Notes: generated by a model not told the origin, from the letters alone. Shown: positions 38,215 to 46,454, counted from the stretch's first letter. The stretch is DNA of 64,000 bases from Chryseobacterium sp. (GCF_008014695.1 NZ_VOXE01000001.1:620001-684000), one strand, 5' to 3'. Made by a program: numbers and translations.

Positions 38215-38803
38215 ATGAAGTCTGGAAATTCTTTCTCGCCAGTTCTTTCCGAACGCGGCTTAAACTTTCCGGCGTAATTCCTAGATACGAAGCCACCATC
38301 CATTGCGGGACCCGCTGAAGAATTTCAGGATACATTTTGATGAAATTCATATAGCGCTCTTCCGCCGTTTCGGCCAGAAGGGAATTGAGGCGGTTCTGCA
38401 GATTTCTGATGTGTTTCTGCAAAAGCAGATCGTTGTTTCCGGCAGTTTGAGGGAATTCTAACGCCAGATTCTTGAAAAAATCATTTTTAAGCAAAAGAAT
38501 CTCAGAATCTTCCACCGCTTCAATATAATATTTTGATTTTTCACTGAAGTAGAGCGAACTGCGGTCAGACATCAGCCATTTTTCGGGCGCGAACTGAATG
38601 ATGTGCTCCTTCCCGTTTTTGTCGATGGAATACATTCTCAGCAGGCCTTTTTCCACAAAATAGGTTTCTTTACAAATTTCGCCTTCGCGCAGCAAAAATT
38701 CATTTTTGGAAACTTTTTTCGGGACATAAAAATTACTGCATGCAGCGACTGCCGCTTTTGGAATCTCCAGAATTTCAGATAAATAAGTTTCGATATTTTC
38801 CAT
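38213..38803 (-). CDS. Crp/Fnr-family transcriptional regulator
   Basis: 196 residues: cyclic-nucleotide-binding beta-roll (about 10-120; NEFLLREGEICKETYFVEKGLLRMYSID) and a C-terminal part ending VPQWMVASYLGITPESLSRVRKELA, the recognition helix of a winged helix-turn-helix. The arginine-containing phosphate cassette of true cAMP receptors is not evident, and no FNR-type cysteine cluster is seen. It is the last gene of a four-gene operon with bacillithiol-type proteins (6 bases after ytxJ). Confidence 0.85.
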   Translation of the reverse strand: MENIETYLSEILEIPKAAVAACSNFYVPKKVSKNEFLLREGEICKETYFVEKGLLRMYSIDKNGKEHIIQFAPEKWLMSDRSSLYFSEKSKYYIEAVEDSEILLLKNDFFKNLALEFPQTAGNNDLLLQKHIRNLQNRLNSLLAETAEERYMNFIKMYPEILQRVPQWMVASYLGITPESLSRVRKELARKNFQTS

Positions 38804-38809
38804 GAAATC

Positions 38810-39184
38810 TTACATTAAATCCAATGTGATACTTTGGTGTGAAGCGTTATTTATTGCTTTGCCGTTTTCAAGGACAATAAGCTGCGGACTTTGGTGAATC
38901 ACATCCAGGTCATCTGCTATTTGGTTGGACAGATCACGGTTGGCAATTAAATCCAGAAAATAATAGGAATAAGGCTGATCCGATTTTTCCACTTCCTTCT
39001 CAAAATTCCGCAGAACTGTTTTGCTGATGAAGCATCGCGTGGAATGCTTGAAAATAGCGACTTTTTTTTCAAAGGATTCTTTAACTGCAGCATTTAAATC
39101 CTCTTCTGACTGCAGTTTTTTCCAAAAGTTTATGGAAGGTTCTTTCTCCTCAGAACTGCCGAATATTTTATCTAAAAAGCTCAT
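38810..39184 (-). CDS. ytxJ: YtxJ-type bacilliredoxin-like protein
   Basis: 124 residues of the YtxJ (DUF2847) family, thioredoxin-fold proteins that occur with bacillithiol genes and are thought to remove bacillithiol from oxidised protein cysteines. The active-site segment is FKHSTRCFISKTVL, with Cys51 the only cysteine in the protein, so it would work as a monothiol enzyme. The cis-Pro region reads HQSPQLIVLENGKAI. Its start overlaps the stop of the DUF1569 gene by 4 bases. Confidence 0.85.
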   Translation of the reverse strand: MSFLDKIFGSSEEKEPSINFWKKLQSEEDLNAAVKESFEKKVAIFKHSTRCFISKTVLRNFEKEVEKSDQPYSYYFLDLIANRDLSNQIADDLDVIHQSPQLIVLENGKAINNASHQSITLDLM

Positions 39185-39639
39185 ACTTCAAATTGTTTTA
39201 AATGATGGTTAAGATGTTTGTACTGCAGGAAACCCCAGTCCTTGGCGGTCATTTTCCCGAAAAGAGCGTGCTCTGAAACCAGAGTGTCTTTTTCGGAATT
39301 TTCTATAAATTCGTCGATCATGGACAGCAATTCCTGTCTTGACTTTTCAAAATTACACTTTTCTGTGACCTTAACCTGTGCAAAAGTCGGCATATTTGGC
39401 GGAATGCCGTTGTTCAACAGGTACATTTCCTTTTTTGTCAGTACTCCGATGCATTTAATGAAAGGGTTTATTTTCGGCAGGATTATTTTGCCAACTGCGA
39501 TCTGCAGGATTTTATCACAGTGCCGGAACATTTGCGCAGATTGCATTTTCCCCCATTTCGGTACCGAATTTTCTGAAATTTTATTAATTCTTTCTTTTAT
39601 TTCTTCCAGATCTTCCGGATGCAAAAGCGATTTTCTCAT
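39181..39639 (-). CDS. DUF1569, DinB-like protein
   Basis: 152 residues. DUF1569 belongs to the DinB/YfiT-like four-helix superfamily, and the possible metal ligands are visible: His in MFRHCDKIL and a C-terminal FLQYKHLNHHLKQFEV with three histidines. No function is established; within this operon a thiol-S-transferase role like that of the neighbouring YfiT homologue is a reasonable guess. It overlaps both neighbours by 4 bases, so all are translationally coupled. Confidence 0.78.
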   Translation of the reverse strand: MRKSLLHPEDLEEIKERINKISENSVPKWGKMQSAQMFRHCDKILQIAVGKIILPKINPFIKCIGVLTKKEMYLLNNGIPPNMPTFAQVKVTEKCNFEKSRQELLSMIDEFIENSEKDTLVSEHALFGKMTAKDWGFLQYKHLNHHLKQFEV

Positions 39640-40175
39640 GTCCAGCCCTTCTCTTTTTTTAGATTTTCGATATGCGCAAAATGGTGGTCACAATGCCAGG
39701 CAAAGAAGGTCAGATATTCTTTTAAAATGACCGTTTTATTTTGCTCGGGATGAAAAAATGTTCTTTCAAACTCTTTATTGGTCAAAGTTTTCAGGAGATG
39801 AAACCAGCGGTAATGCAAACCGGTCAGGAGATAAAGTGCAGGTTTCACCGGAATATTAATGCTGTCCTGAAGTTCCGCCCATTTCGCTTCATCATATGGT
39901 TTTACGGTAGGATTATCTTCAGTTAAAGCCAGTTTGAAACGGGAAAAACTCTGCATATGGCTGTCGGAAAGGTGATTGATGAGCTGCCGCACGGTCCAGC
40001 CTTTTTCCCGGTATTGGGTATCCAGCATTTCGTCGGTCCAGTTTTCTATAAGATTTTTCAGTTTTGAAGGAAAATTTTTAATGACCCCGATACATCGGTC
40101 GATTTCACTATCAGAAACATGATCTGAATAGTGAAATTTCCCGATGGGATATTTTTTGTGTTCGATATTTTTCAT
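39636..40175 (-). CDS. bstA: YfiT-type bacillithiol S-transferase
   Basis: 179 residues from the ATG at 40175 (an ATG at 40202 would add nine residues). The DinB/YfiT family motif set is complete: YPIGKF near the N-terminus, GWTVRQLINHLSDSHMQSFSRFKLALTEDNP, and the ligand block AWHCDHHFAHI. The His residues of HLSDSH and HCDHHFAHI bind the divalent metal. In Firmicutes these enzymes conjugate bacillithiol to electrophiles. The symbol follows that role; the reaction has not been shown here. First gene of the four-gene operon. Confidence 0.83.
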   Translation of the reverse strand: MKNIEHKKYPIGKFHYSDHVSDSEIDRCIGVIKNFPSKLKNLIENWTDEMLDTQYREKGWTVRQLINHLSDSHMQSFSRFKLALTEDNPTVKPYDEAKWAELQDSINIPVKPALYLLTGLHYRWFHLLKTLTNKEFERTFFHPEQNKTVILKEYLTFFAWHCDHHFAHIENLKKEKGWT

Positions 40176-40306
40176 TTCTTTAGACGATTTGGCAGAACGC
40201 ATGTTTCTGGCTGAAAATTTGAGCCCTGTTCTGTAAATTTACAATATAAAACGACAACTTCGGATGTTGAATTCGCAAAAGTTGACACAAAATTAATATT
40301 TAAAAA

Positions 40307-40912
40307 ATGAAAAAAGCCCTTATTATTGTTGATGTTCAGAATGATTTCTGCGAAGGCGGTGCATTAGCTGTGCCCGGTTCAAACGGTATAATTCCGTATA
40401 TCAATCTTTTGATGGAAAAAAATGAGTACGACCAGATTGTGCTTACGCAGGATTGGCATCCGGCTGATCACAAGAGTTTTGCCTCCACCAACGGAAAAAA
40501 AGTGGGAGAAACCATTTCTTTAAACGGTGTTCCGCAGTTTATGTGGCCCGACCACTGTGTTCAGGGAACTTTCGGTGCAGAATTTCATCAGGATCTAAAC
40601 CAGGAAAAAGTGACGCACATCATTCAGAAAGGAAAAAATAGTGAATTTGACAGTTACAGCGCGTTTCAGGACAACAATCATTTCGTGAAAACCGGTTTGG
40701 ATGATTTCCTGAAATATCATGATATTCAGCTGTTGGAAATTGTTGGACTGCCCTTGGATTACGGCGTTAAATTTACCTGTCTGGACGCAGTACAGAACGG
40801 ATACATCACCTGTCTGCATTTTAACGGAACAAAAGCGGTAAACGTAAAACCCGAAAACGGGCGCGGTGCCATTTATGAAATGCTGGAAAACTCAGTGACC
40901 GTTTTAGGATAA
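40307..40912 (+). CDS. pncA: Nicotinamidase (PncA) homologue lacking the catalytic cysteine
   Basis: 201 residues, end-to-end like PncA, which turns nicotinamide into nicotinate for NAD salvage. Present: catalytic Asp9 (VDVQNDF), the metal-binding TQDWHPADH (Asp49, His51, His55), WPDHCVQ, and Lys108 in IQKGKNSEFDSYSAF. The nucleophile motif, DYCVKFT in Escherichia coli PncA, reads DYGVKFT: Gly153, encoded by GGC at 40763-40765, one base away from TGC. Cys158 lies five residues later, on the wrong face of the helix. Either the enzyme is inactive or altered, or this base is wrong. The frame is otherwise intact and clearly under coding constraint. Confidence 0.85.
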   Translation: MKKALIIVDVQNDFCEGGALAVPGSNGIIPYINLLMEKNEYDQIVLTQDWHPADHKSFASTNGKKVGETISLNGVPQFMWPDHCVQGTFGAEFHQDLNQEKVTHIIQKGKNSEFDSYSAFQDNNHFVKTGLDDFLKYHDIQLLEIVGLPLDYGVKFTCLDAVQNGYITCLHFNGTKAVNVKPENGRGAIYEMLENSVTVLG

Positions 40913-40940
40913 ATTTTCACTAAAATTTAAAGTCAGAATT

Positions 40941-40970
40941 AAAAAAAGCAACCCGATGAGGTTGCTTTTT
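40941..40970. terminator. Bidirectional terminator
   Basis: AAAAAGCAACC/GGTTGCTTTTT, 11 bp with a 6-base loop, between the convergent pncA-like and pseudouridine synthase genes. Confidence 0.9.
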
Positions 40971-40989
40971 ATTTTTTATAAAAGGATAA

Positions 40990-42066
40990 TTACAGCATTT
41001 TAAGGGTGTTCACCTCAAGATCTGTAAGAATTCTCCAGTGTCCCCGTTTGATGTTTTTCTTTGTCAGTCCTGCAAACATCACACGGTCCAGTCCTTCCAC
41101 TTCATAGCCCAATCTCTGGAAAATACGGCGCACTACCCTGTTCCAGCCGATATGTAGTTCAATGCCCACTTCATTTTTAGGTTTTCCTTCAATGTAGGAA
41201 ATACTGTCAACCTCTGCAATCCCTTCTTCCAGTCTTACTCCTTCCGCAATCGCATTCAGGTCAGCACGGTCAAGTTTCCGGTCCAAAGTAACATGATAGA
41301 TTTTTTTCATGTTGAAAGACGGATGCGTAAGCTTTTTGGTCATGTGTCCGTCGTTGGTCAGCAAAATAACTCCTGTCGTGGAACGGTCTAGCCTTCCAAC
41401 CGGGAAAACACGGTAAGGAGACGCATTCGCCACCAAATCCATCACCGTTTTACGGGCTTTTTCATCTTTGGTTGTAGAAATATAGCCTTTCGGTTTGTTC
41501 AGCAATACATACACTGGTTTTTCCGGTGTGATGCCCTGTCCGTCGAAAATTACTTTATCAGTCTTCTGAACCTGATAGCCCATTTCATTCACCACTTTTC
41601 CGTTCACTTCAACCAAACCCTGAGTGATCAGTTCATCGGCTTCTCTTCTGGAACAGATTCCTGAATTGGCAATATATTTATTCAGACGGATGGTTTCTTT
41701 CGGAACTTCCTTGGAAATTTTCTCCAGTCTTCTCTGCTGAACGAAAGATTTTGTTCTTTCACCTTCATCATTTCTGCCGAAAGTTCGGGTATAAGTTTTT
41801 TTAGGAGCCTTTTTGTCTCCTTTTATAAACGGCTTGTCTCTGTTGAATGATTTGCCAATTCTTTTTCCTGCAGGTTTTTTAAAAGTTTTTTCGTAGGATT
41901 TTGCTTCTGATTCCGAGAGAAGTCTTGGTTCTCTTGGTGGTTTCGAAGGTTTTTTATCGTCGGTATTTTCAGTCTTTGGAGCACGCGAAGGGGAAGGTCG
42001 TGAACTTCCGGTTTGGGAAGATCTGGGTTTATAAGGTTTATCGGAACTGTTTCTGTCTCTGCTCAT
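40990..42066 (-). CDS. rluB: RluB/RsuA-type pseudouridine synthase with long basic N-terminus
   Basis: 358 residues. The S4 RNA-binding domain is at about 125-185 (RLNKYIANSGICSRREADELI) and the catalytic domain after it, with Asp227 in VGRLDRSTTGVILLTND; KIYHVTLD and GWNRVVRRIFQRLGYEV complete the pattern. The enzyme makes pseudouridine in rRNA, 23S if RluB, although RluE, RluF or RsuA cannot be excluded. The first 120 residues are low-complexity, rich in Ser, Lys, Arg and Pro, probably disordered and RNA-binding. Confidence 0.85.
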   Translation of the reverse strand: MSRDRNSSDKPYKPRSSQTGSSRPSPSRAPKTENTDDKKPSKPPREPRLLSESEAKSYEKTFKKPAGKRIGKSFNRDKPFIKGDKKAPKKTYTRTFGRNDEGERTKSFVQQRRLEKISKEVPKETIRLNKYIANSGICSRREADELITQGLVEVNGKVVNEMGYQVQKTDKVIFDGQGITPEKPVYVLLNKPKGYISTTKDEKARKTVMDLVANASPYRVFPVGRLDRSTTGVILLTNDGHMTKKLTHPSFNMKKIYHVTLDRKLDRADLNAIAEGVRLEEGIAEVDSISYIEGKPKNEVGIELHIGWNRVVRRIFQRLGYEVEGLDRVMFAGLTKKNIKRGHWRILTDLEVNTLKML

Positions 42067-42084
42067 TGTCTAAAAAATTTTGTG

Positions 42085-42092
42085 CAAAGATA
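42085..42092 (-). promoter_or_regulatory. rluB promoter, -7 box
   Basis: The minus strand reads TATCTTTG, matching TAnnTTTG, 18 bases before the start codon. Confidence 0.5.
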
Positions 42093-42156
42093 GCTTTTTT
42101 TGTCGGGAGATGGAAGCGGTGTGGAATCTATCCCACTATTATTCCGATAATTAAAT

Positions 42157-42164
42157 TAATTTTG
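42157..42164 (+). promoter_or_regulatory. aroB promoter, -7 box
   Basis: TAATTTTG with only 10 bases before the aroB ATG, so the leader would be a few bases long. Confidence 0.5.
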
Positions 42165-42174
42165 CAAAAAAAAC

Positions 42175-43215
42175 ATGATTTCAATCCTGGATGAAAATTT
42201 TTCGGCGCTGAACCGTTATCTGGCTGAGGCGCTTCCTTCAAAGCTTTTCATTCTTGTTGATGAAAATACACATCACTTCTGCCTTCCAACATTACTCGCC
42301 AATTTAGAAACAGAAATCTCTTTTGAAATCATAGAAATTGCGGCCGGTGAGGAAATGAAAACTCTGGAAACCGCCACTCAGCTCTGGGAAATTCTTTCGG
42401 AATTTGAGGCCGACCGGAAATCGCTCTTTATGAACCTTGGCGGTGGTGTTGTGACGGATTTGGGAGGTTTTGTGGCTTCTACCTACAAAAGAGGAATAAA
42501 ATTCATCAATATACCCACTACTCTTTTGGGCATGTGCGATGCATCCATCGGCGGAAAAACCGGCATCGATCATCTTTTCCTTAAAAACGTCATCGGTACT
42601 TTTGCTGATGCCGAACATATTTTTGTTTTTCCTGAATTTCTAAATACCCTTTCATTTGAAGAGTTAAGAAGTGGTTTTGCCGAAATGCTGAAGCACGGGC
42701 TGATTGCAGATGCATCACACTGGAACGACCTGATCCGTATCGATGAATTAAAGGCAGAAAACATTTATCCTTTCATTGAAAAATCCATGCAGATCAAACT
42801 GCAGATTGTGGAAAAGGACTTCAGAGAACAGCATATAAGAAAGACACTGAACTTCGGACATACTGTTGGTCATGCTGTAGAAAGTGTTTGCCTGAAAAAA
42901 GGAAAACCGATTCTTCACGGTGAAGCCGTTGCGCTTGGCATGATCTGCGAAACACATCTTTCACAACTGGAAAATCTAATTTCTCAGGATACTGCAAATA
43001 AAATCATTTATCAAATCAGAAGATTTTTCCCGCTTATAGATATGAGTTCCCTTGATCCTACAGAACTTTTCTCAGTGATGAACCAAGACAAGAAGAATTC
43101 ACATCAACAGATTAATTTTTCACTGTTATCCGGAATAGGAAGTTCAAAATTTAACTGCCATGTGACAGCGGAAAAAATTAAATATGCATTGCATTTTTAT
43201 CAAAAATTGGCCTGA
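42175..43215 (+). CDS. aroB: 3-dehydroquinate synthase
   Basis: AroB closes the ring of DAHP to 3-dehydroquinate in the shikimate pathway, using NAD+ and a divalent metal. 346 residues, normal length. Seen: NLGGGVVTDLGGFVASTYKRGI, TTLLGMCDASIGGKTGID, FAEMLKHGLIADA with the metal-binding Glu and catalytic Lys, KTLNFGHTVGHAVE (metal His) and HGEAVALGM (second metal His). It is divergent from rluB and is followed by a long untranslated region. Confidence 0.95.
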   Translation: MISILDENFSALNRYLAEALPSKLFILVDENTHHFCLPTLLANLETEISFEIIEIAAGEEMKTLETATQLWEILSEFEADRKSLFMNLGGGVVTDLGGFVASTYKRGIKFINIPTTLLGMCDASIGGKTGIDHLFLKNVIGTFADAEHIFVFPEFLNTLSFEELRSGFAEMLKHGLIADASHWNDLIRIDELKAENIYPFIEKSMQIKLQIVEKDFREQHIRKTLNFGHTVGHAVESVCLKKGKPILHGEAVALGMICETHLSQLENLISQDTANKIIYQIRRFFPLIDMSSLDPTELFSVMNQDKKNSHQQINFSLLSGIGSSKFNCHVTAEKIKYALHFYQKLA

Positions 43216-43319
43216 TTTTCTTTTCTTGTCACATTTCAAGACAAACAATACGCTTTTCACCTTTTACCAGTAATTTTAATTTATAATACTGATAATCAGT
43301 AGGTTCTATATAAAATTAA

Positions 43320-43344
43320 TTAAACTATTGTTTAGTTTTTTTTT
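43320..43344 (+). terminator. Weak terminator after aroB
   Basis: AAACTA/TAGTTT with a 5-base loop and a run of nine T. The stem is AT-rich, and it lies about 105 bases past the aroB stop. Confidence 0.5.
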
Positions 43345-43357
43345 GTTTTCTCAGTTT

Positions 43358-43374
43358 TTGGCACAGCGTTTGCG
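43358..43374 (+). promoter_or_regulatory. Sigma-54-type promoter of the beta-barrel gene
   Basis: TTGGCAC, five bases, TTGCG. The invariant GG (43360-43361) and GC (43372-43373) are exactly 12 bases apart, as needed for -24/-12 sigma-54 promoters. The predicted start is near 43385. No rpoN or activator gene is in the window. Confidence 0.6.
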
Positions 43375-43544
43375 GAGTACACTTCGTAAAACAAAAATTT
43401 AAATCTTATTGATCATGCAGGCTCAGTGAAATTGTTGAAGTTTTTAACCATATTCCAACAGTATATTTCAAATAAAGCAACAGCATTAGTAAATAGATAA
43501 AATTTTAAGAAAAATTAAGAAAGTAAAATTTAAAATTTAAAATT

Positions 43545-44153
43545 ATGAAAAAGTTATTTTTAGGTGCAGCAATCGCAATGAGTTCATTGACATTCGCACA
43601 GACGTTTGGTGTTAAGGCAGGAATGAATGTTTCATCCATTTCCAAAGATGCAGATTTAAGCGATCAAGGTTCAAAAATCGGATTTAACGCTGGGGTAACT
43701 ATGAATGTTCCTTTGGCTGCAAGTTTCAGCATCCAACCTGAATTATTGTATTCTCAATATGGAGATAAATACAACATGGATATCCTAGGTACGACCTATG
43801 CCAGGTCAAGACACTTAGATTATATTACTTTACCGGTAATGTTCCAATATAATGCAACTCCAGCTTTTTATTTAGAAGCAGGTCCAGAATTCGGTTTGTT
43901 GGTTAGTGCTAAAGACAGATTTACTGATGAAAGTAACAATGATCTTATTGATGAATCAGGTAACTACAAAGACAGCTTAAACGGACTAAATGTTGGAATT
44001 GGAATTGGTGCAGGTTATTATTTTACTCCTAAAGTTGGAGTAACAGCAAGATATGTTGCAGGTTTGACTGACATTAACAACAGTGATAATAATGGAGACA
44101 GAAATTCAGTTAAAAACAACGTATTCCAAGTTGGTTTAGCTTATAAATTCTAA
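43545..44153 (+). CDS. Outer-membrane beta-barrel protein (PorT-like)
   Basis: 202 residues with a signal peptide (MKKLFLGAAIAMSSLTFAQ) and about eight amphipathic strands such as TFGVKAGMNVSS, FSIQPELLYSQYGDK, LDYITLPVMFQYN, FYLEAGPEFGLLVSAKDRF and KVGVTARYVAGLTDI, ending KNNVFQVGLAYKF with terminal Phe, typical for BAM substrates. It fits the small outer-membrane beta-barrel/PorT family. The role is unknown; the sigma-54-type promoter suggests control by environment or nutrition. Flanked by a strong terminator. Confidence 0.88.
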   Translation: MKKLFLGAAIAMSSLTFAQTFGVKAGMNVSSISKDADLSDQGSKIGFNAGVTMNVPLAASFSIQPELLYSQYGDKYNMDILGTTYARSRHLDYITLPVMFQYNATPAFYLEAGPEFGLLVSAKDRFTDESNNDLIDESGNYKDSLNGLNVGIGIGAGYYFTPKVGVTARYVAGLTDINNSDNNGDRNSVKNNVFQVGLAYKF

Positions 44154-44177
44154 TCATTTTAGACTTAGATAAATAAG

Positions 44178-44209
44178 AAAAGAGTCAGATTAATTTCTGA
44201 CTCTTTTTT
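44178..44209. terminator. Bidirectional terminator
   Basis: AAAAGAGTCAGA/TCTGACTCTTTT, 12 bp with a 6-base loop, between the convergent beta-barrel and purF genes. Confidence 0.9.
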
Positions 44210-44228
44210 GTTTTATAATTTAACCCTC

Positions 44229-45716
44229 TTATTTAAAAAGTTCGACCTCCTCTCCTTTTGCTACCGGATACTGCTCAGTAAAACATCCGAAACAGTGATT
44301 TGAACTTCCAAGGATCACTTTAAGATTATCGACCGTTAAAAATTCCAGGGAATCCACTCCCAGATACTGTCTGAGTTCTTCTACATTCATATTGGCTGAA
44401 ATCAGGTCATCTTTTGAAGGAGTATCAATTCCAAGATAACATGGCGCAATAATCGGCGGCGATACGCTACGGAAATGAATTTCCTTTACTCCTGCATCTT
44501 TCAGGATTTTCACCAGACGTTTTGAAGTGGTTCCCCGAACGATAGAATCGTCGATGATCACTACCCTTTTTCCTTTGATTTCAGATATAATCGGATTGAG
44601 CTTGAGATTCACAATCCTTTCGCGCATTTCCTGAGTCGGGACAATGAAACTTCTGCCGATATATCTGTTCTTAATCAAAACAGGCCGGAAAGGAATTCCT
44701 GAAGCTTTTGAAAATCCAATGGCAGCCGGAACCCCGGAATCAGGTACTCCAATCACAATATCGGCTTCAACAGGGGCCTGTTCCCAGATTTTTTCTCCGG
44801 ATTTTTCGCGGATTTCATGCACATTGATGTTTTCGAGAACGGAATCGGGTCTTGCAAAGTAAATATATTCGAAAGCGCAGATCCTTTTTTCGCAGTTTTC
44901 CCGAACCAAAAATGATTTCAAACCAGTTTCATTCTCGCTCGTATACACAATTTCGCCCGGCAGAATGTCACGGACATACTGTGCACCCACTGCATCCAAA
45001 GCAACGGATTCGGAAGCGGCAACAAATGTTTTTTCGTCGATGGCTCCCAAAACCAAAGGCCTGATCCCGTGAAAATCGCGGAAAGCAAAAAACTTGTTTC
45101 TCGTCATTCCGACTACGGAATAAGCACCTTCAATCTTTTCCATCGTTGCTTTGATTGCACCACGAAGACCCAAATCCAGATTTTTCTGGATCAAACGGAG
45201 AATCACTTCAGAATCTGAAGTGGCGCGAAAAACAACGCCTTCTGCTTCCAGTTCTCTTTTGAGCTGATTGGCATTTGTGAGATTTCCGTTATGCGCAATG
45301 GAAAGCACGATCTGGTCGTACTCATTTTTTGCAAAAAACGGTTGGAAATTGTATTTCTTCTTGTCTCCCGCTGTAGTATAACGTGTGTGTCCGATGGCGG
45401 AATTGCCCATGAACGTTTCCGGTTCGCGGATTTCTTTATATACATCCAGAACAAGGCCTTCATCTTTGATATTGACGATTTTCCCTTTTTTCATGACAGA
45501 AATGCCACAGGCTTCCTGACCGCGGTGTTGTAGCGCAAAAAGACCAAACTGGGAAAGAGAAAACGTATCGAGATCGGTATCCGAATAAATTCCGAAAATT
45601 CCGCATTCTTCTGAAGGAGCATCAAACGGGTCGTCGGTTTTCAGGAGGTTCCGTCCGTAAACCGTTTCTTTGAACTGGTTAAGATAATCTTCCTTATATT
45701 TCTGTAAATCTGTCAT
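44229..45716 (-). CDS. purF: Amidophosphoribosyltransferase, iron-sulfur type
   Basis: PurF makes 5-phosphoribosylamine from PRPP and glutamine, the first step of purine synthesis. 495 residues. The N-terminal nucleophile cysteine is Cys38 (SEECGIFGI), so a 37-residue propeptide must be removed; that is longer than the 11 residues in Bacillus. The PRPP loop is VVIIDDSIVRGTTS (385-398). Four cysteines in the iron-sulfur positions of the Bacillus enzyme are present: Cys280, Cys426, Cys475 and Cys478 (HCFGCF). Last gene of an apparent satD-DUF3307-purC-purF operon, 18 bases after purC. Confidence 0.95.
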   Translation of the reverse strand: MTDLQKYKEDYLNQFKETVYGRNLLKTDDPFDAPSEECGIFGIYSDTDLDTFSLSQFGLFALQHRGQEACGISVMKKGKIVNIKDEGLVLDVYKEIREPETFMGNSAIGHTRYTTAGDKKKYNFQPFFAKNEYDQIVLSIAHNGNLTNANQLKRELEAEGVVFRATSDSEVILRLIQKNLDLGLRGAIKATMEKIEGAYSVVGMTRNKFFAFRDFHGIRPLVLGAIDEKTFVAASESVALDAVGAQYVRDILPGEIVYTSENETGLKSFLVRENCEKRICAFEYIYFARPDSVLENINVHEIREKSGEKIWEQAPVEADIVIGVPDSGVPAAIGFSKASGIPFRPVLIKNRYIGRSFIVPTQEMRERIVNLKLNPIISEIKGKRVVIIDDSIVRGTTSKRLVKILKDAGVKEIHFRSVSPPIIAPCYLGIDTPSKDDLISANMNVEELRQYLGVDSLEFLTVDNLKVILGSSNHCFGCFTEQYPVAKGEEVELFK

Positions 45717-45734
45717 TATACTTTTTCGATCGAA

Positions 45735-46454
45735 TTATTTATTCAAAACTTTTTTAAGACGTTCGTAAATTTCTACATATGCTTCGGTTACTCCTCCTAG
45801 ATCCCGTCTGAAACGGTCTTTGTCGAGTTTCATCATCGTGTCTTTATCCCAAAGGCGGCAGGTGTCCGGTGAGATTTCATCGGCTAAAATAATTTTTCCG
45901 TCAGCGGTTTTCCCGAGTTCGATCTTGAAATCCACTAAAATGATATTCATTTTATCAAACAGGTCGATCAGAATATCGTTGATATCTGAAGTAAGTTCAT
46001 ACATTTCATCAAGGTCTTCATAAGTGGCAGCGCCGAGAAAAACAGCGTGATGATCGTTTATTAAAGGGTCGCCGAGTTCATCTTTTTTGTAGCAGAGGTC
46101 AAAAATGGTTACCGGTGATTTGATGCCCTCATCTACGCCCAGTCTTTGCGCCATGCTGCCGGCAGAGTAATTTCTAACCACCATTTCGAGAGGAATGATG
46201 TTCACTTTTTTTACCAGCTGCTCTCTTTCATCGAGTTTTTTAATAAAATGGGTGGGAATACCTTTTTGGTTCAGATATTCAAAAATAAGGGTGGTAATGG
46301 CATTATTCATTTCGCCTTTCAGGTCTACACTTCCTTTTTTCTGTGCATTGAAAGCAGTGGCATCGTCTTTAAACCGCACAATCACTTCATTTGGATTGGA
46401 TGTTTCAAAGACCTGTTTTGCTTTTCCTTCATAAAGCATTGCTCCTTTTGTCAT
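45735..46454 (-). CDS. purC: SAICAR synthase
   Basis: PurC joins CAIR and aspartate with ATP to give SAICAR in purine synthesis. 239 residues, the short bacterial form. Seen: LYEGKAKQVFET (ATP-binding loop), FKDDATAFNAQKKGSV, PLEMVVRNYSAGSMAQRLG, LADEISPDTCRLWD and FRRDLGGVTEAYVEIYERL. It lies between DUF3307 (34 bases) and purF (18 bases). Confidence 0.96.
   Translation of the reverse strand: MTKGAMLYEGKAKQVFETSNPNEVIVRFKDDATAFNAQKKGSVDLKGEMNNAITTLIFEYLNQKGIPTHFIKKLDEREQLVKKVNIIPLEMVVRNYSAGSMAQRLGVDEGIKSPVTIFDLCYKKDELGDPLINDHHAVFLGAATYEDLDEMYELTSDINDILIDLFDKMNIILVDFKIELGKTADGKIILADEISPDTCRLWDKDTMMKLDKDRFRRDLGGVTEAYVEIYERLKKVLNK

Larger units (their letters stand above)
43216..43544. other. 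Regulatory gap between aroB and the beta-barrel gene
   Basis: The 329 bases hold no gene. They contain a weak AT-rich terminator (43320-43344), a sigma-54-type promoter (43358-43374) and, from the predicted start near 43385, an AT-rich leader of about 160 bases. A four-codon ORF (ATG-CAG-GCT-CAG-TGA at 43414-43428) lies in the leader; I see no evidence that it is translated. Confidence 0.6.

Noticed and set aside
40281..40286. TTGACA resembling an Escherichia coli -35 box before pncA
   Set aside because: No matching -10 box at the right spacing, and the Bacteroidota primary sigma factor uses TTG/TAnnTTTG; chance match in AT-rich DNA.
43414..43428. Four-codon leader ORF before the beta-barrel gene
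   Set aside because: Too short to judge; no ribosome-binding site, no codons hinting at attenuation, and no fitting terminator pair.
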